Assembly (NCBI GenBank): GCA_022578965.1
Contig: MU400686.1
Span: 23,458-87,457, forward strand
Length of the DNA: 64,000 nucleotides
Direction of reading: 5' to 3'
Origin: Xylaria sp. FL1777
Taxonomy: Eukaryota; Ascomycota; Sordariomycetes; Xylariales; Xylariaceae
Position numbers and translations under genes: made by a program. Position 1 is the stretch's first letter. The number at the start of each line of letters is the position of its first letter. Below the pieces are notes generated by a model. That model saw nothing but the letters and a program-made list of their open reading frames with translations, searched no databases and had not been told where the DNA came from. Below, in pieces: positions 25,715 to 39,299 of the stretch.

Positions 25715-26330
25715 CTATAGGTCCTCTTATTTACAGGACAAAGTATTAGCTACTACATTTTCTTTTTTTAGCTAAAAAGCAATAAAAAAGTCATATTTTA
25801 AAAATAAAACAGCTTAGCTAGCTTATTTAAAGTTAAAATATTATTTTTCTCCGAAATATTCTAATACTTAATAATTAGTAATAACTAAAAAAAAGTTCCT
25901 ACAAGTACTAATTAATTTAGCCCGCTATTTCTTTAAAGCTAAAACTATAGCTAATATTTCTTTATTATAAATACTATAATTAAGTTTAGCATTATGCATT
26001 ATTTTAAAATAAAAAATTATAAAATGCCAAATATCTTTATAATGCTATAATATTATACTTGTTACTATGCTATTTAACGCATTAGTCTTTACTTTTATAA
26101 GTAAACTATAGTTAAAATATTTAAAAGTAAATATAAAAGTTAAAGCCTCTTTTAGTTATTAAAACAACTCTTTACATTTTTTTGTTTATTTAAAAAAAGT
26201 GTTCTTTTTAATTAGTTTGTTTAATAGTATTGCTATTTAGCTATATTCTTTAATAAACTTATAATAAAAATTATAAAAGCTTAAAAAAAACTAAACTCCT
26301 TTTATTATAATAGGTAATTCTTAGTTTCGA
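25715..26330 (-). pseudogene. RNase H and connection domain remnant of Gypsy H
   Basis: With stops read as Q/W the minus strand gives a near-continuous Gypsy sequence. It starts with 'ELPIIIKGVQFFLSFYNFYY' (from 'LPxTIKGVQSFLGFxNFYR'), then 'FIKEYS'. Next come a degraded ETDAS motif (as VKTNAL), 'ILAIVLALKK' (from ELLAIVxALKEWR) and 'ENVVANTLS' near 25720-25765 (from ENVVADTLSR). The aspartates of the RNase H motif are changed to N. The order and spacing are those of Ty3/Gypsy RNase H. Confidence 0.9.
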
Positions 26331-27020
26331 ACAACTTTTACTTTACTAAAATCAACCTTTATACTTTTAGTATTAATAATATAGCTAAAAAACTTCGTTT
26401 TAGTTATATAAAATTTTAACTTTTTAAGGTTAGCTTGTAAACCTATACTCCAAAATCAAGTAAATACTTTTTAAACATATACTTAATATTCTTTTAAGCT
26501 ATTAAAATAAATCAGGATATTGTTTATGTAAGCACTACAAAAATTATTAAAATAATCAAATAAAGTATTATTAATATACTGTTAAAACATAAATAATCCG
26601 TTTATTAATCCAAACAATAAAATATAATAATAGTATAACTTATAATATATATAAAACGTTATTAAGTTTTTATAACTAAAGTACATATATATACAGTAGA
26701 ATACTTGTTGCACGTTTATTTTAATAAAAATCTTTGCTTTAAATATTTAAAACAAAGTTTCTTTAATAAGTAATAAAAGGTATTTATTTTTTTATAATAG
26801 TTTATTAAGTTTATAGTAGTTCATACAAAAGCAAAAACCTCCGTTAAGTTTTTTAACAAATAAAACAAAAAATGCAAATAGTATATCATTTAGTTTTATG
26901 AATCCTTTACGTAAATTATTAACTAAATATGCTTGCATAGCTTTTAGCTTGTTTAATAACATTTTATATAAAAAAAAGTATTGCATATTCTTTTATAATT
27001 TTTTACTAATAAACTTAATT
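26330..27020 (-). pseudogene. Reverse transcriptase remnant of Gypsy H
   Basis: At 26986-26792 a 64-codon stretch stays open on the minus strand and reads 'LKAMQAYLVNNLRKGF', then 'FVLFVKKLNGGFCFCMNYYK', matching the 5' palm of Gypsy reverse transcriptases (LVENLxKGFI...PVLFVKKxxGxLRFCVDYRKLN). Further on, 'GLINGLFMFQQYINNTL' precedes the catalytic box at 26519-26530, which is YINN instead of YIDD. This is the longest sense-strand open frame from any element in the window, but the enzyme is inactivated. Confidence 0.93.
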
Positions 27021-28291
27021 TTATAATTTATACTAAAGCAATTAAATAGCAGAATATTAAAATCTACTTTGCTAAAAGTATGCAGTAAATTATAGTATTT
27101 TTTAAATATAAGTTTTAAAGCTTTCTTTTTTAACTTTTTGTTCTTAAAATCAAAAAAAATTATCCTTTTTTCTTTTGCAGTTCTTAATAAGCTTGTTAAT
27201 CTAATAAATACTAAAAACTTATATTTTATTATAAGACTTATTTTTATAAACTATAGCTTTAAAAGCAATCGCACTAATATTAATAGTATTTAGTAATTAT
27301 TCTTTATACTAATTTACATTATTACATTATATGCAGTATAGCTTTTAAATATTAGTTTACTAATAAAAAAAGTCTTTTTTAGCTTTAAGCTCTTTTTTAA
27401 GCTTATATTTTGCCTTTTTTTTTTCTTAATATATAGGTTTAAAAAAAAAAAGGAAAAACCTTTTATATAATAATCTTTTTATTTTTTTAACGTTAGCAGT
27501 AACAAGGTTATTCCTTTTTAAAATCTCGGTAACCTACACTTATTAATTATTTTCTTTTGCAGCAAATTGCTGCTTTTCTTTTTTTTGCAGCTTTTTTTCC
27601 ATTTTATTATCTTGTTTATTAGCATTTTGCTAGTACTTTAAATATTATAGCTAAGTATTAGCTTTATTTATTACAATGTTTTGTTTAAAGTTGCTTATAA
27701 GTTTTAATAAAAGCAAAAAAATCAGCTTATGTTTTTTATAGTTAGGCAAAATATTATATGCCTTAAACCATTTCTAACTAAAAATAATATTGTGCTATAT
27801 ATTTAATATAAAGAAATATGTTCTAAAAAAAACATGCTTATATACCTTTAAACTTAATACTAAAGCTTTTTTTATTGCTTATTTGCTTTTGCTATTATAA
27901 CTTATTACAAGGCAAAAAAAAACATTTATAATTATAAGTTATAAGTATTTTAAAATCTTTTTATTAAAACAAATATTTATAGCAATATATAAGCTAGCTT
28001 TTATATTTCCAAAAAAATCAGCAGTTATTAAAAAAAATCCATTATTACTTAAAATATAAGTATACAAAAAAAGTCTACTTCTAAAAAATCTATTTATAAT
28101 ATTTTTTTTTATATATTTTTAAAATATTATCTTTAGATAAAAGTTTAGTATACTTAGAGTTACTTTTTTAAGTGCTTATTGTTTAAGTTTTTCTGCTTAA
28201 CTAAAGCAAAAACAAATAAAATTATTCCTTACTTAGCTATAATAACATTAATATAAGCTTTATAGTTAGTACTAGCAGCAGCTTTAGTAAA

Positions 28292-28333
28292 GCAGTTCTA
28301 TGTTATATAACTTATTTGCTTATAATAAAAACA
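28292..28333 (-). pseudogene. Gag zinc knuckle remnant of Gypsy H
   Basis: Fourteen minus-strand codons read CFYYKQISYIT-stop-NC, which is CFYCxKxGHITQNC after undoing RIP: a CX2CX4HX4C nucleic-acid-binding knuckle with the second C and the H both changed to Y. It sits upstream of the polymerase, as expected for the Gag C-terminus. The capsid part should lie further right, to about 30000, but is not readable. Confidence 0.75.
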
Positions 28334-30088
28334 TTTGCTTTTTAAAATAAGCTTTTGCATTTTTTTAAGCGTTATTTTAAACTTAAAAATAACTTTACTT
28401 TAAAAAGCTAAAGCTATACAAAAAAAAGCAAGGCGTTTACTATTAGTAATAATTGCTATTTTAATAATTTTAGCTTGTTTTTTTGCTTTACGTATAACGT
28501 TACGTTTTATATTGCTAAAGCTAAATTAATAAACAATTTATATATAGTATATAATATAAGCATTAAAAATTACGCTTAGCTTTAAATATTTAAACAAAGT
28601 TTTATTATTTAGCTAAACAAACAATTTATTTTTAAACTTTTCTTTTTATTTATTTTTAAGCAAGTAGACCTTATTAGCAAAGCAAACAAACTTATTCTTA
28701 AAAGTAGAAAACTTATTAAAAAACAAGTCTTTTATTTTACACTTTTTTTATGCTTCTTTAAATTTTTTAAAAGCATTAATATTATAATAGTTATCTTATA
28801 AGTATACAAGAAAAGCTTTAGCAGTACAAAATTAATTAAAATGCATATTTTTTAAATATAATTAAAAATATTTTATAATATTACTACTAAATTAAAACTC
28901 AATATTAATTATTTTTATAACATTATTAGCAAACTAATCTTTATTTGCAGTAAGTTAATTTTTTATTTCGCAATATTAAACTTTAAACTTAACTTCGTCT
29001 TTTTTTTTATTATTATAAAAAGTAGATACTTATACTTTAACAAACTTATAAAATCCTCCCTTAGTATAAACTAAGGATAACAATAATATATTATATTAGT
29101 TTTTTTATACTAAGTTAGCTATTAATGCATTAAATTCATTCACTTATATTTAAAAATAATTACGTTTTAATGCTATTACTTCTAGCTTGTTTATTAAACG
29201 TTCGTTAGTTTTTTACAAGTTACTAAAGTTTTTCTGTTTTTTATTACTGCTATATAGCCCACTATTAAAAAGTCCAAAAACATTTAATTCTTTTTTTAAT
29301 ATATTAATCTAGTTTTATATATTAACCTACATGCTAGATTTTATATTAGCAAAAAGTTCTCTTTATTTAAATAAGTTTAACACTTTATTTTTTTTTACTT
29401 GTAGCATTTTATACAAATTAAAGGCATATTATATATTAGCAATTATTATAATGTTTTATAGCTTAAACTTTTGCTATAATGCCTTAAGATAATTTAGCAA
29501 GCTTAAAAATCCGTTTTTATTTATAAGTCCTTTAAACATAAGTATAGCTTTTTTCATTTTGTTTATAAATAAATTAAAAAAAAAAGCAAGATTATTTCCT
29601 TTAATATACGTAGTTATATAACTTTTAATAAAATCTTTAGCTTTTTTATTAAAATTACAATAATTATAAACATACTAGTTAGCTAAAAAAAAAAGTTCTT
29701 AGATCGCATGCTTAAATTAAATAACTAAATATACTATGCTATTAAAGTTTTCCTTATCTAGTATTGCAATATAAATATTAAAGTTACAAATAAAAAATAC
29801 ATTAAAAAATCATTTATAAGCCTTTATATAAAGTCTCTTTTTTGCATAAAGCAAACCTCGTTCAATATTATTAAATAAAAACCAAACTACTTTATAAGCA
29901 GCTGCCTTAATTGTAGCACATTCTTTTAATAAGCACACCATGTTGCTAAAACAAAAAGTTTTAAATCCACGTCTTAGTAATTAGTTCAAGTTAGTAAAAT
30001 AACCTACTAATTAATCAATTAGTTTATTAAATTAAGAAAATATTTAGTAAAGCAATCTTAAGTGCTTTAAAAAAAGTAATACTTAAAT

Positions 30089-30374
30089 TATTATATGTTA
30101 AGCTATCTTAAAAAACAAAGCTTCATTTAAAAAGCTAAATTTGTATTAAAATTTAAGTATAAAAAAAGAAAGAGCTATTTTATAAAATAGTTTATAAAAA
30201 GTAACTAAGTAGCTAAATTATAGTATATATAGCTAATAAGTAGTTTATGCACCATTAAGTAGTTTATACATATGCATAAACTAGCTTAGCTACATTAAAG
30301 TATAGCGTAGCTACATCTATTTAGCTACATTAAAACATAAGGCTATAAGGCCATTAGTCACTATACCGTAACTA
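30089..30374 (-). repeat. Right LTR of Gypsy H (5' LTR on the minus strand)
   Basis: 286 bp, better preserved than its partner. It ends CCGTAACTA directly before the TTAA target duplication and the resumed Copia E2 sequence. Confidence 0.88.
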
Positions 30375-30811
30375 TTAAAAAAAGATTTATTTTTTATATT
30401 ATGCTTGTTTTTTCTTTAACGTACAAATATATTGTTTAGTTTACTTTTTTTAATTAGCTAAAGTAACTACACATAAAAAAAAAAAAAAAGATTAAATTTA
30501 TTTATATATAAAAACTAAACTTTTAACTTATTTATTAATATTAAAAATAAAATAAAGAAAATAGCAAGTAACTTTATTACTTTTTTAATTATATTGCTAT
30601 ATAAACATTAAACAATATATTAATTATATTGCTATATAAAAGCAAAAAAGCAATTTATATAACTTAAATATAAAATTAAATATATTATATAATTTAGCTA
30701 AATTTATTATATTTTAAGAAAACAAATAACTATTTATAACGCTTTTAAAATTAAAGCTAGTTATTTTTATATATAAAAACTTAGCTAAAAACGTTTTAAT
30801 AAACGCATAAT

Positions 30812-32081
30812 ATATATATATTATATTATTTAAAACTAACAGCTTTAAAAAGCTATACTAAAAGCTACTTAATTTTATATATAGGTAAAAATTATGCTAA
30901 AGCTAAATAAAAACATTTTTACTAATTATTTACTATTATAACTTATATTTTTTTTATAGCTAACTATATAAGCACTACTATTTAAAAATTGCGTTGCTTG
31001 ATTTTTATTTAATACTGCTACTTTTGCTGCTTGTGTTTTTGCTTATTATATAAGCATAGCTTTTTATTACTTAAACTGCTTATTAACGGTCTTTAAACAG
31101 GTTTTTTTTAAATTAGTTCTAAAGCTTTAATATATTAATAATAGTTCGCAATTTTATTTTTTGCATAGTTATTAGTGTAATTTTTTCTAGTAAGCAACTT
31201 TTTAAGTAAATAATATTTTTGCTTGTTAAATTGTTAGTTTTTTGCTTACGCAGCATTTTTATAGCAGTAATAATACATAGTTAGCTTTAAATTAGCTTTA
31301 TTATAAACTATATAAAGTAATAAATAAAAGCGTTTTTAGTTAGCTTGCGTGCTTAAATAACTTTTAAGCATTTTGCTGCTTAAGCTAAATAGTTGCTTTA
31401 ATAAAAAAAGCATATAGCTATTTTTTTTTTAGTTTATATAAAGCATAAGTTTGCTTTATTTTTAGCGTGTTTTAAAAATTTACATTAGTTATATTTTTAT
31501 TTGTTTTTATATATGCTAGCTTAATAGCTTTATTTTTAGCAGCTATAGCATTAAGTTATTACTATATTTATAAAGTAAAAAACTATTTAAAAGTAGCAGT
31601 AGTTCTAAAAAAGTCTATTAATATATATTATATTTGCATTTTTTGCAGTTATAACCTTAATATATACTAAGCATGTTTTTTGCTTGCGTTATAGCAAGCA
31701 AAGTAAAAAAAACAGCTTTTTGATTTTTAGCTTTTAGTTAGCTAGCTTAAGTTAAGCTAGCATTTTTATTTTTTTATTTTTAGTACTTGTTTAATTAGTA
31801 AGCTTAAAGCTACTAGCTAATATAATTAAAAGTGCACTTTTGATTTTTTGCTAAACGTTTAATAAGCTTATAATATATTTGCTAATATTTAAGTCTAGAT
31901 TTTTTACTTGTTAAAAATAACTTTTTAGTTATTATTTAGTAGTTTATATGCTATTTAAACTATGTTTGCTTTTATTGCTTAGTTTAGCTTTTATATTATA
32001 ATTAATTGTGTTTTTATTTTAGCTTTATAGCTAGCAAAAGTTATAATAATAGCTTAATTAAAATTTGTTGCTATAATAGCT
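30812..32081. other. Left part of element F, no recognised gene
   Basis: AT-rich with many GCT/AGC words. The minus strand has one open stretch of about 44 codons with lysine-rich content (MLRKQKTNN...), not similar to any protein I know. It ends at the tagct target of Gypsy B. Confidence 0.5.
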
Positions 32082-32598
32082 TGTAATGGACCTGTTATAC
32101 ATTAATATAACGGGTTTGCTTTTGGGGTCTTGATTTGCAAGTAACAATAAAATCCTTAACGGTGGTCCGTTAGGGAGATTTTTAGGGTACTTTTACCACT
32201 ATGCATTAATAGAGGTTTTAAAGGATTTAAAAGTAATAAATATATTAATGCTTAGCAGTTATAAAAAATTAATAGCTAAAGAACTAAAACTAAGTAAATA
32301 ACTAAATATAAAAAATGCATAATTATATAAACAAAAAAAACAGTAGTAGTAATTTATAAATATTGCTTTTTTTAATAGATTTAACGCTATATTGTTTTAA
32401 GTCTAAAGCTTAATAAATTTAACGCTTAAGTTTGTTAAGTTTAAAGTTTAATAAACTTAACGTTTAAGTTTATTAAGTTTATACATTAAACCCTTATAGT
32501 AGTTTAAATATATATTTTTTTAACAAATAAAACTTTTTTTATATATGCTTTTTTTATATCTAGCTTTTTAACCAGCTTAGTTAGCTCATTTTATAACA
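32082..32598 (-). repeat. Left LTR of Gypsy B (3' LTR on the minus strand)
   Basis: 517 bp, beginning TGTAATGGACC. The first 255 bp match the Gypsy A LTR; the remaining 262 bp do not. Ends ATTTTATAACA. Confidence 0.93.
32397..32482. repeat. About 38-bp tandem repeat in the Gypsy B LTR
   Basis: Two copies of a unit containing TAAACTTAACG and TTAAGTTTGTTAAG, which are themselves partly inverted repeats. It occupies the same U3 place as the unrelated 26-bp array of Gypsy A. Confidence 0.7.
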
Positions 32599-33199
32599 TT
32601 ATTTTTTTTTTTTATAATTGTTGTTTTAATAATTCTATATTTTCTCTTTTGTAAGTTTTCTTTTTTTATTTCTTGTTTTTTGTTTTTTGTGCTTATTATG
32701 TTTAGTAAAGTTTCTAAAAAACCTTGCTTGTTATATTTTTAACAAAAAGCTTAACAAAATCTTACTTTGCTTTTTTTTATTAAACTAAAATTAATTAAAA
32801 TAGCTTTATGTTTTTGCTGCAATTATTATAGCATAAAATGTTTAATGTTAAAATTTAACTTTAATTAATATATTAAATATATTACAGCTAAACAAGTAAA
32901 TTATAACGCTAAAAGTTTATTTTTAGAGCAAATATAGCAGCTTACTTTTTAGCACAAAAAGCTAAAAAATAAATTAAACTTGCTAATAAAAAAGCATAAA
33001 AAAATAAGTGCAAAAATCTGCTGTTTTAAGCAACAAAAAAAACTATAGCAAAAAAAGATAACTGCTACTATAACTTATAGTTTAAGTAGTTTAAAAAAGC
33101 TTAAATAAATTAAAGCAAAAAAGCGCTATATAGCTAAAAAACAAAAATAGCGTATTAAAGCAGTATAGCTATTGCTAGTTGTTTTTTTAAAGCTTAATT

Positions 33200-36100
33200 A
33201 AAACGTATTAAACGCTTTATTTAAAGTTAATTCTTTTTTTTTAGCTCTAGCTAGTTAAAATATTAATAGTAAAACTAATTTATAATTATTTTAGTAGTTT
33301 TTAGATGTTTTTTAAGTTTTTAAGTATTATTAGCATACAAGTATTTTTTTTATTTAACAAAATACTTAACGTTATTATTGTTTTAATAAAAATTTAGTAT
33401 ATTTTTAACTTTATAAATGTTTTAATTCGTTTTTATTTTTAGTTATATTTTAATAAGTATTTTAATAAATGCTAGTTTTAGTAAAAAAATGTAAAAAACA
33501 AGGTAAATTTATATATTCTTTAGTAATAATAGTTTATAATTAGTAAATAAAATAACTTCTTTAATCTTAAAAAGGCTAAATTTCTTAAATTTTAATTTAT
33601 TGCTTAGTTGTTTTATTTTAATTTAAGGGATATTAATGTTTATATTTTGTTTTTATTATAGCAAATAAACCTTGTTTCCTTTTTTAAAAGTTAGTTTTTT
33701 AGTTTGTTTTTTATTATAGTATACTAATATTTGTTATTATAAAAACTAAAAATGTAGTTATAGTTTAGCTTATAGCGTTTTAATTTTTATTACAATAGTT
33801 TTTGCTTAAGGTACTATAGTTAAAATAGCAGGTGCTTTTATTAATGTTTTTTTTTGTTTTTTAATAGTTGCTTGCTATTTATAAACAGCTTTATACAAAA
33901 ATATGTTTATATTTTTGTTTATTAATATATTATATAAAATTTGTACTATTAATAATAGTTTTACTTAATTGTTTTATTAGTAGTTAATATAACTCCATAA
34001 ATATTATTTTAATATTTAGTTTAGTTTTTTTGTTTGTTTATTTGTTTATAAGTAGTAAGCAGTTAAAAACTTTAGTTTAATGCTAATAAATTTAAAAAAG
34101 CTAGTTTTAAACTTAAAAGTAAACAATTTATTTTAGTTTAAAACAATTTTTTCTAGTAGTTTATGCTTATTTAAATATTAGCATATAAAAGCATATACAA
34201 GTTATTTAGCTATTATATTTCCTTTAAACAATAAAAAGTAAGCATACTTAGTAAGTTTATTAATAATAACCTATATTTTATTATATTGTACTTTTATAAC
34301 TAAATTAGTTAATAAAAATAATGCTATAATAAAATCTTAAGCAATAATGTGCTATGCTTGTTTAAATATTTATATAAGTTATAGCAGTTTATAAAGCTTA
34401 TATTAAGCTGCTTTAGCTTTGTTATAAATATTGCATTTTTTTATAATAGATTTAATTATGTTTTATAGTCCTAAAAAATTATATTTTTTCTATAATTATT
34501 AAACTATTTTTGTTGTTCTTTAGTGTTTATATAATAAGTATTCATAAAATTCCTTAATAAATTTATTTTATAAAAATTTTAGTAAATAAACCTTATGTTT
34601 ATATATTAGCTTGTTATTTTTTAATCTTTTGTATTTTTATAGTTGTACTAACTCTTTTAAGTTATAAGCTTATTATAGCTATATATTTATAAAGTCCTTA
34701 AATATAACTTTGATTTTTAAGCTTTTATTTTTTTAAAAATATAATACTTAAACGTTTCTTTTTAAAACCTTAAATCTTTTTTAACTTTATTAACTAAGTA
34801 TATTTGCTTAAATGTTTTTTTTTCCTTTAATATAATATATTTTAAAATTAAACTTAAAAAAAAAAACCATTTAATTTTTATGTTGTTTAATAATCTCTTA
34901 TGTAGTTATAAATTTCGTTAGGTTTTAATAATTTAAATAAATCTTAATTAGCTTTATAGTTTCTATAAAAAATAGTTCTTACTTTTTAAGTGCTATAATA
35001 ATTGCAAGCAGTTTTTTATTATATATAAAGTATTATAATGTTGCGTTTTATAGTGCTTTAAAATAATAAGCTATTAAATGCTATTTTCTGTTGTTTTTTA
35101 GTTGTTTTAAAACTCCTATAATTATATTATTTAAAATATTTATTTTTAGCTTTTTCTTTTTCTATAAATTAAGTAATTTAACTATAAGGTTAAAAGTAAC
35201 TCTTAGTTTTAGTTCTTTAAAAGCTTTTTAAGCTTCCTTTAAAATTAAAAAGAATTTTCTTTCATATTTTTTCCTTATATACTTTATAAAATAAAATGCT
35301 ATTTTCCTAAAGTCTTAAATTAACATTTAAACATAGTTTAAAAATCTTAATACTTGTTATATGTTTATAACAGTAGCTAAGTTAAATATTTTCTAGTTTT
35401 ATACTGTATTAATTTTTAACTATTAAATCTATATTTATTTTAAAATAATTATAAATCTTAAAAAGTCGATCTTTTATATATACTATACATACTTTTTTGT
35501 ATTAAGTTGTAATTTTGCTTATTTAAATGTTTTTAATACTTAAGTTATATGTTTTTTGTGTTTTTTTAATGTTCTAAAGTAAATCAAAATATTATTTAAA
35601 TAAATAAACATAAATTTATTTAAAAATTTCCATAAAATCATTATTATTATGTATTAAAAGCTAGCTAATGCATTTTATAGTCTTTATAGCATAACTATAT
35701 ATTTATATAGTTTATATACTGTTTATATAACAGTTTTCTATTTTTTTTTTTTAGCTATTCTAATAGTATAATATTTATCTAAAATATTAACTATTATAAA
35801 CTATTTTGCTTAATTAATGTTTTTTTTTATAGTTACTAGCAAAATAAAGAAATATTTATTTGTAATAATAATTATGTTTAATAGTTAATAGTTAACTATT
35901 ACTTGCTATACTAGTTTTTTTTTTTTATTAATTAGTTGTTTTTTATCTTTTATTTTAAGTACTAGCACTATAGAATATTTAGCAAATAACTAAAATTCTT
36001 TTAAGAATTCTTTTGCTAAATTTTTTTAAATGTATTTCTATAAAGCGTTTATTTTATTTAAGCTTATATAGTATATTTAATAAAGCTTTAGTTAACATTT

Positions 36101-38900
36101 TTCCTTAATAAAAATGTAGTAATTTTATAAGCTATGTTTAAAAAGTTCTTTTTTTTCTTTTTTCTTAAATAATTTGTAAAATTTGTAATATACCTTTAGT
36201 ATTTCGTTTAGGATTTTTTTTACAATTTTTCTAATTTTTTTACTTTATTTTTTGCTTTCTTAATTAATAGTTTTTGCTTTTTATCAAATCAAAAAGTCGC
36301 TAGTCTTTAGCTATAATATTTCTAAAATAATATTATAATTAAATATATTAGCAATATTTAATATAATTTGTTTTTTATGTTTTTATATAAATATATTAAA
36401 AGGTTTAGTTTTTTTAAATATACAACTGTTATTATAGCTAAAAATACTTCTATTAAATCTTTTAATTTTTTAGGATCTTTGCTTATATTTCTAGAAAATT
36501 TTATTTTGTTTTACTACTTTAAGTAAAATTATATTAACTTATACTTTTAAGTTAATTAAAATGTTATACTTTTTTTTTTAATATATAAGTTTAACTTTAA
36601 ATTAGTTTTGCTAGTTATTATATTAAACTTTACATAAAGCTTTAGTTTCTTTAGCTATTTGCTGCTTTTTTAGCAAGTGCTTATCTCGTTTTTTAATTTT
36701 TTTTTGTAAAATGTTTAAATGCTTGTTTTATTTAGTACTCCAAATGTTATTATACTTTGTTTTATTTTTGCTTTTAAGCAAGCTTTAAATTATAATCTTT
36801 AAGCTTTTTTGCTTTTAATAACTATTTTTTAGTATAATTATGCTTTAATTAGCTAGTAATATTTATAGCAGTTATTTTTATATTTCTTTAAAATAGTATT
36901 ATAAGTACAATTAAAATTTTCCTTAAATGTTATAAATTCTTATAAATCTTTATAATAAACTATAGTTATAACTAATTACTTTAATTCGTAAAAGTTTTAT
37001 ATTTTTATTTTTGCAATTCGTTTAAAAAACTAATTATTCTTTAATTTATTAAGTAAGTATTAGTAGCAATAATATATTATATAGCAATTCTATAATATTT
37101 CGTTATATTTTAGATTTTTTAAGCATAAAATATTATTATTGTTTTTTATTATAGTTTTATTATAATAATAGCTTTTAGCAATTAGTTAAATTACTAGTTT
37201 TAGTTTTTAAAACATATTAGTTTTTATGCTAACTATTAGTGCTTTTTTGTTTTATTATATTTAAAACAATTTAAGCTATAAAAATACTTTATTTATTTTT
37301 ATTAGTTTTTTTTCTATAATGTTTTTTATAGCTTTTAATCTTATTTGTTCTTGCTTTAAGGTTTTATAAGTCCTATTTCTTTAAGTTTATTTAACAACTA
37401 AATGTTTTAGTAATTTATAATTAGTTTAATAACTACATTATTTATAGTTATAGTTTTGTTTTTCTAAATATAACTTTCTTTTAAGCTATATTTTAAGCTT
37501 TAGTAGTTTAAAGTCTTTATAGTTTTATAAGTTTGCTAATTATGTTAACTTATTACTTTTTATTATTTGCTACTTTTAGTTAAACTATTTTTTTAAGTTA
37601 TATATTAAATAACTTTAATTATTTATATAATAAATACATTTTTTCGTAATTTGTTTTAATAATTGCAAAGCTTTTAAATAATATTTATATGCTTGTTTAT
37701 TTTAACTTATATAAATAAAGCATTTAAATTCGTTTAATATAGCACTTTTGTTTTAACTTAAAACAGCAATTTTATACTTTTGCTTTAAAAACGTATCCTT
37801 TAAATTGCTCCGTTATTTTTTATTGTTCTGGACTTTTATAACTTGTACTTTTTTCTTAGGTTAAAAAATCTTTCCTTTTTTATAGCTTTTTTTTCTGTTT
37901 TTTTTTTTAAATTAGCATTGTTTTTAAAAATGTTCTTTTTTTCCGCAGTTATAATATTTAACTTTAAATATATCTTAAGGTTATTATTTTTAAACTTTAC
38001 TAATTTGCTTAAACCTTTGTTTAATACTCTTTTAAGTATTCTTTTTTTTGTTTTTTTTAATTTTTTTAGTTTTAAAATACTAGTTAAATAATCATTAATT
38101 AATTATAATAGCTATATTAATATATATATTAATTTTTGCTAGTTTATTTATTTTATATAGTTTGTTTTAAATTTAAGTCTTAAGTGTATTATAAAATAAA
38201 TAAAACAGTACAAGCTTAAGCAATCTTAAGATTACTACTAATTGTTTAAATTTTATAGCATAATTTGCTGCTGCTTTTGTTTATTTTAAGCAGTAAAATG
38301 CTTTTTTTGCATGTTTTGCTTTTTAAATATTTTTAAATAATGCTTTTATTTAATTTTCAAACTTAACGTAGTTTTTAAAAATCTTTTTTGTTTTTAGCTT
38401 AAAGTTAGTTAATTTGTTAGCCTTTAGGAAATCCTTTAAAATAAATTAAAACTATTTTAGTACTTTTTTTAACAAAAATTATAAAATAGTTATTACTTTT
38501 TAATCTTTTTTTATAATAGTAATAAAGTGCTATTTTAAATAAAGTTTAGCATAAATTAAAAAAGCTTTTATATTTATAGATTTATTATAAAGCTTTAAAG
38601 CAATAAGTTTAAAACTTTTAATGTTTAGCATTTTTAATATTATAAATAATCCTAATAATAAAAGCAGTAATAGTAGTAAAAAGTTAGGTTTTTTATTTTA
38701 AATTATTATTTTAAATATAGCAGTAATAAAAGTAAGCGTTAAGTTTGCTAGTAGTAATATTAGTATTAATTATAGTATAATTATTTATTTAAAGCCTTAA
38801 CTTATTATTATAATAGCAGTTATTATTATTGCTTTAATTATTATAGCTAGTATTTATGCTAGTTTAAAGGTTATAACGTTTAATATTTAAGCTATTTTTT
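33200..38900 (-). pseudogene. Gag-Pol remnant of Gypsy B
   Basis: Collinear with element A. The reverse transcriptase box is YLNN (35591-35602), both catalytic D lost. The integrase finger reads CNIYNK (34428-34445), with the second C changed to Y. The capsid WFQPI block (38428-38454) has W and Q as stops. The chromodomain lies near 33292-33367. Nothing here can encode a working protein. The same codons are damaged in A, B and D, as expected when RIP acts on sequence context rather than by chance. Confidence 0.88.
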
Positions 38901-39299
38901 AAATTAAAGCAACTAGTTTATTTTGTAGCACTAACGTTAGCATTAGTTTTTTTTTACTACTACTGCTTAACTTTTTTTTTTTTACTACTGCTTTTTTTTT
39001 AATAAAAATAGTTAATAAAAGTGCTAAAGTTTATTGTTTTAATATGTTACTAGTTTTAAAAGTTTTTAAAATCTTTAAATTTAATTTTTAATTTTTTGTT
39101 CTTAGTAGCATAACTTAAATTTAGTTTTATTAGTTATTAAGCAAAGCTTACTTACGTAATACTATTTAGCATTCTTATTTTTTAAATATTTTTTTAGTAT
39201 ACCTTTAAAAGTTTATTTTATAAATTGTTTATTATTTAACTCTTTATACTAGTATTTATTTTTATGTGTTAAGTCTTATTAATTCAAAAGCTATTAAAG

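Larger units (their letters stand above)
23473..30374 (-). mobile_element. Ty3/Gypsy chromovirus H, complete but RIP-degraded
   Basis: A 6.9-kb element with 286-bp LTRs at 23473-23758 and 30089-30374. The empty site in E1 (near 2797-2810) shows it inserted at TTAA, giving a 4-bp duplication (23469-23472 and 30375-30378). If the duplication is 5 bp, the ends shift by one base. LTR ends read TA...TA, consistent with TG...CA after RIP. A polypurine tract (eight G on the minus strand) sits beside the left LTR, so the element lies on the minus strand. Gag zinc knuckle, reverse transcriptase, RNase H and chromodomain follow in order from right to left. It is a different family from A, B and D. Confidence 0.93.

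Noticed and set aside
32397..32482. CRISPR-like or centromeric satellite array
   Set aside because: Only two to three units, located in an LTR and repeated in its partner; it is part of the retrotransposon U3.
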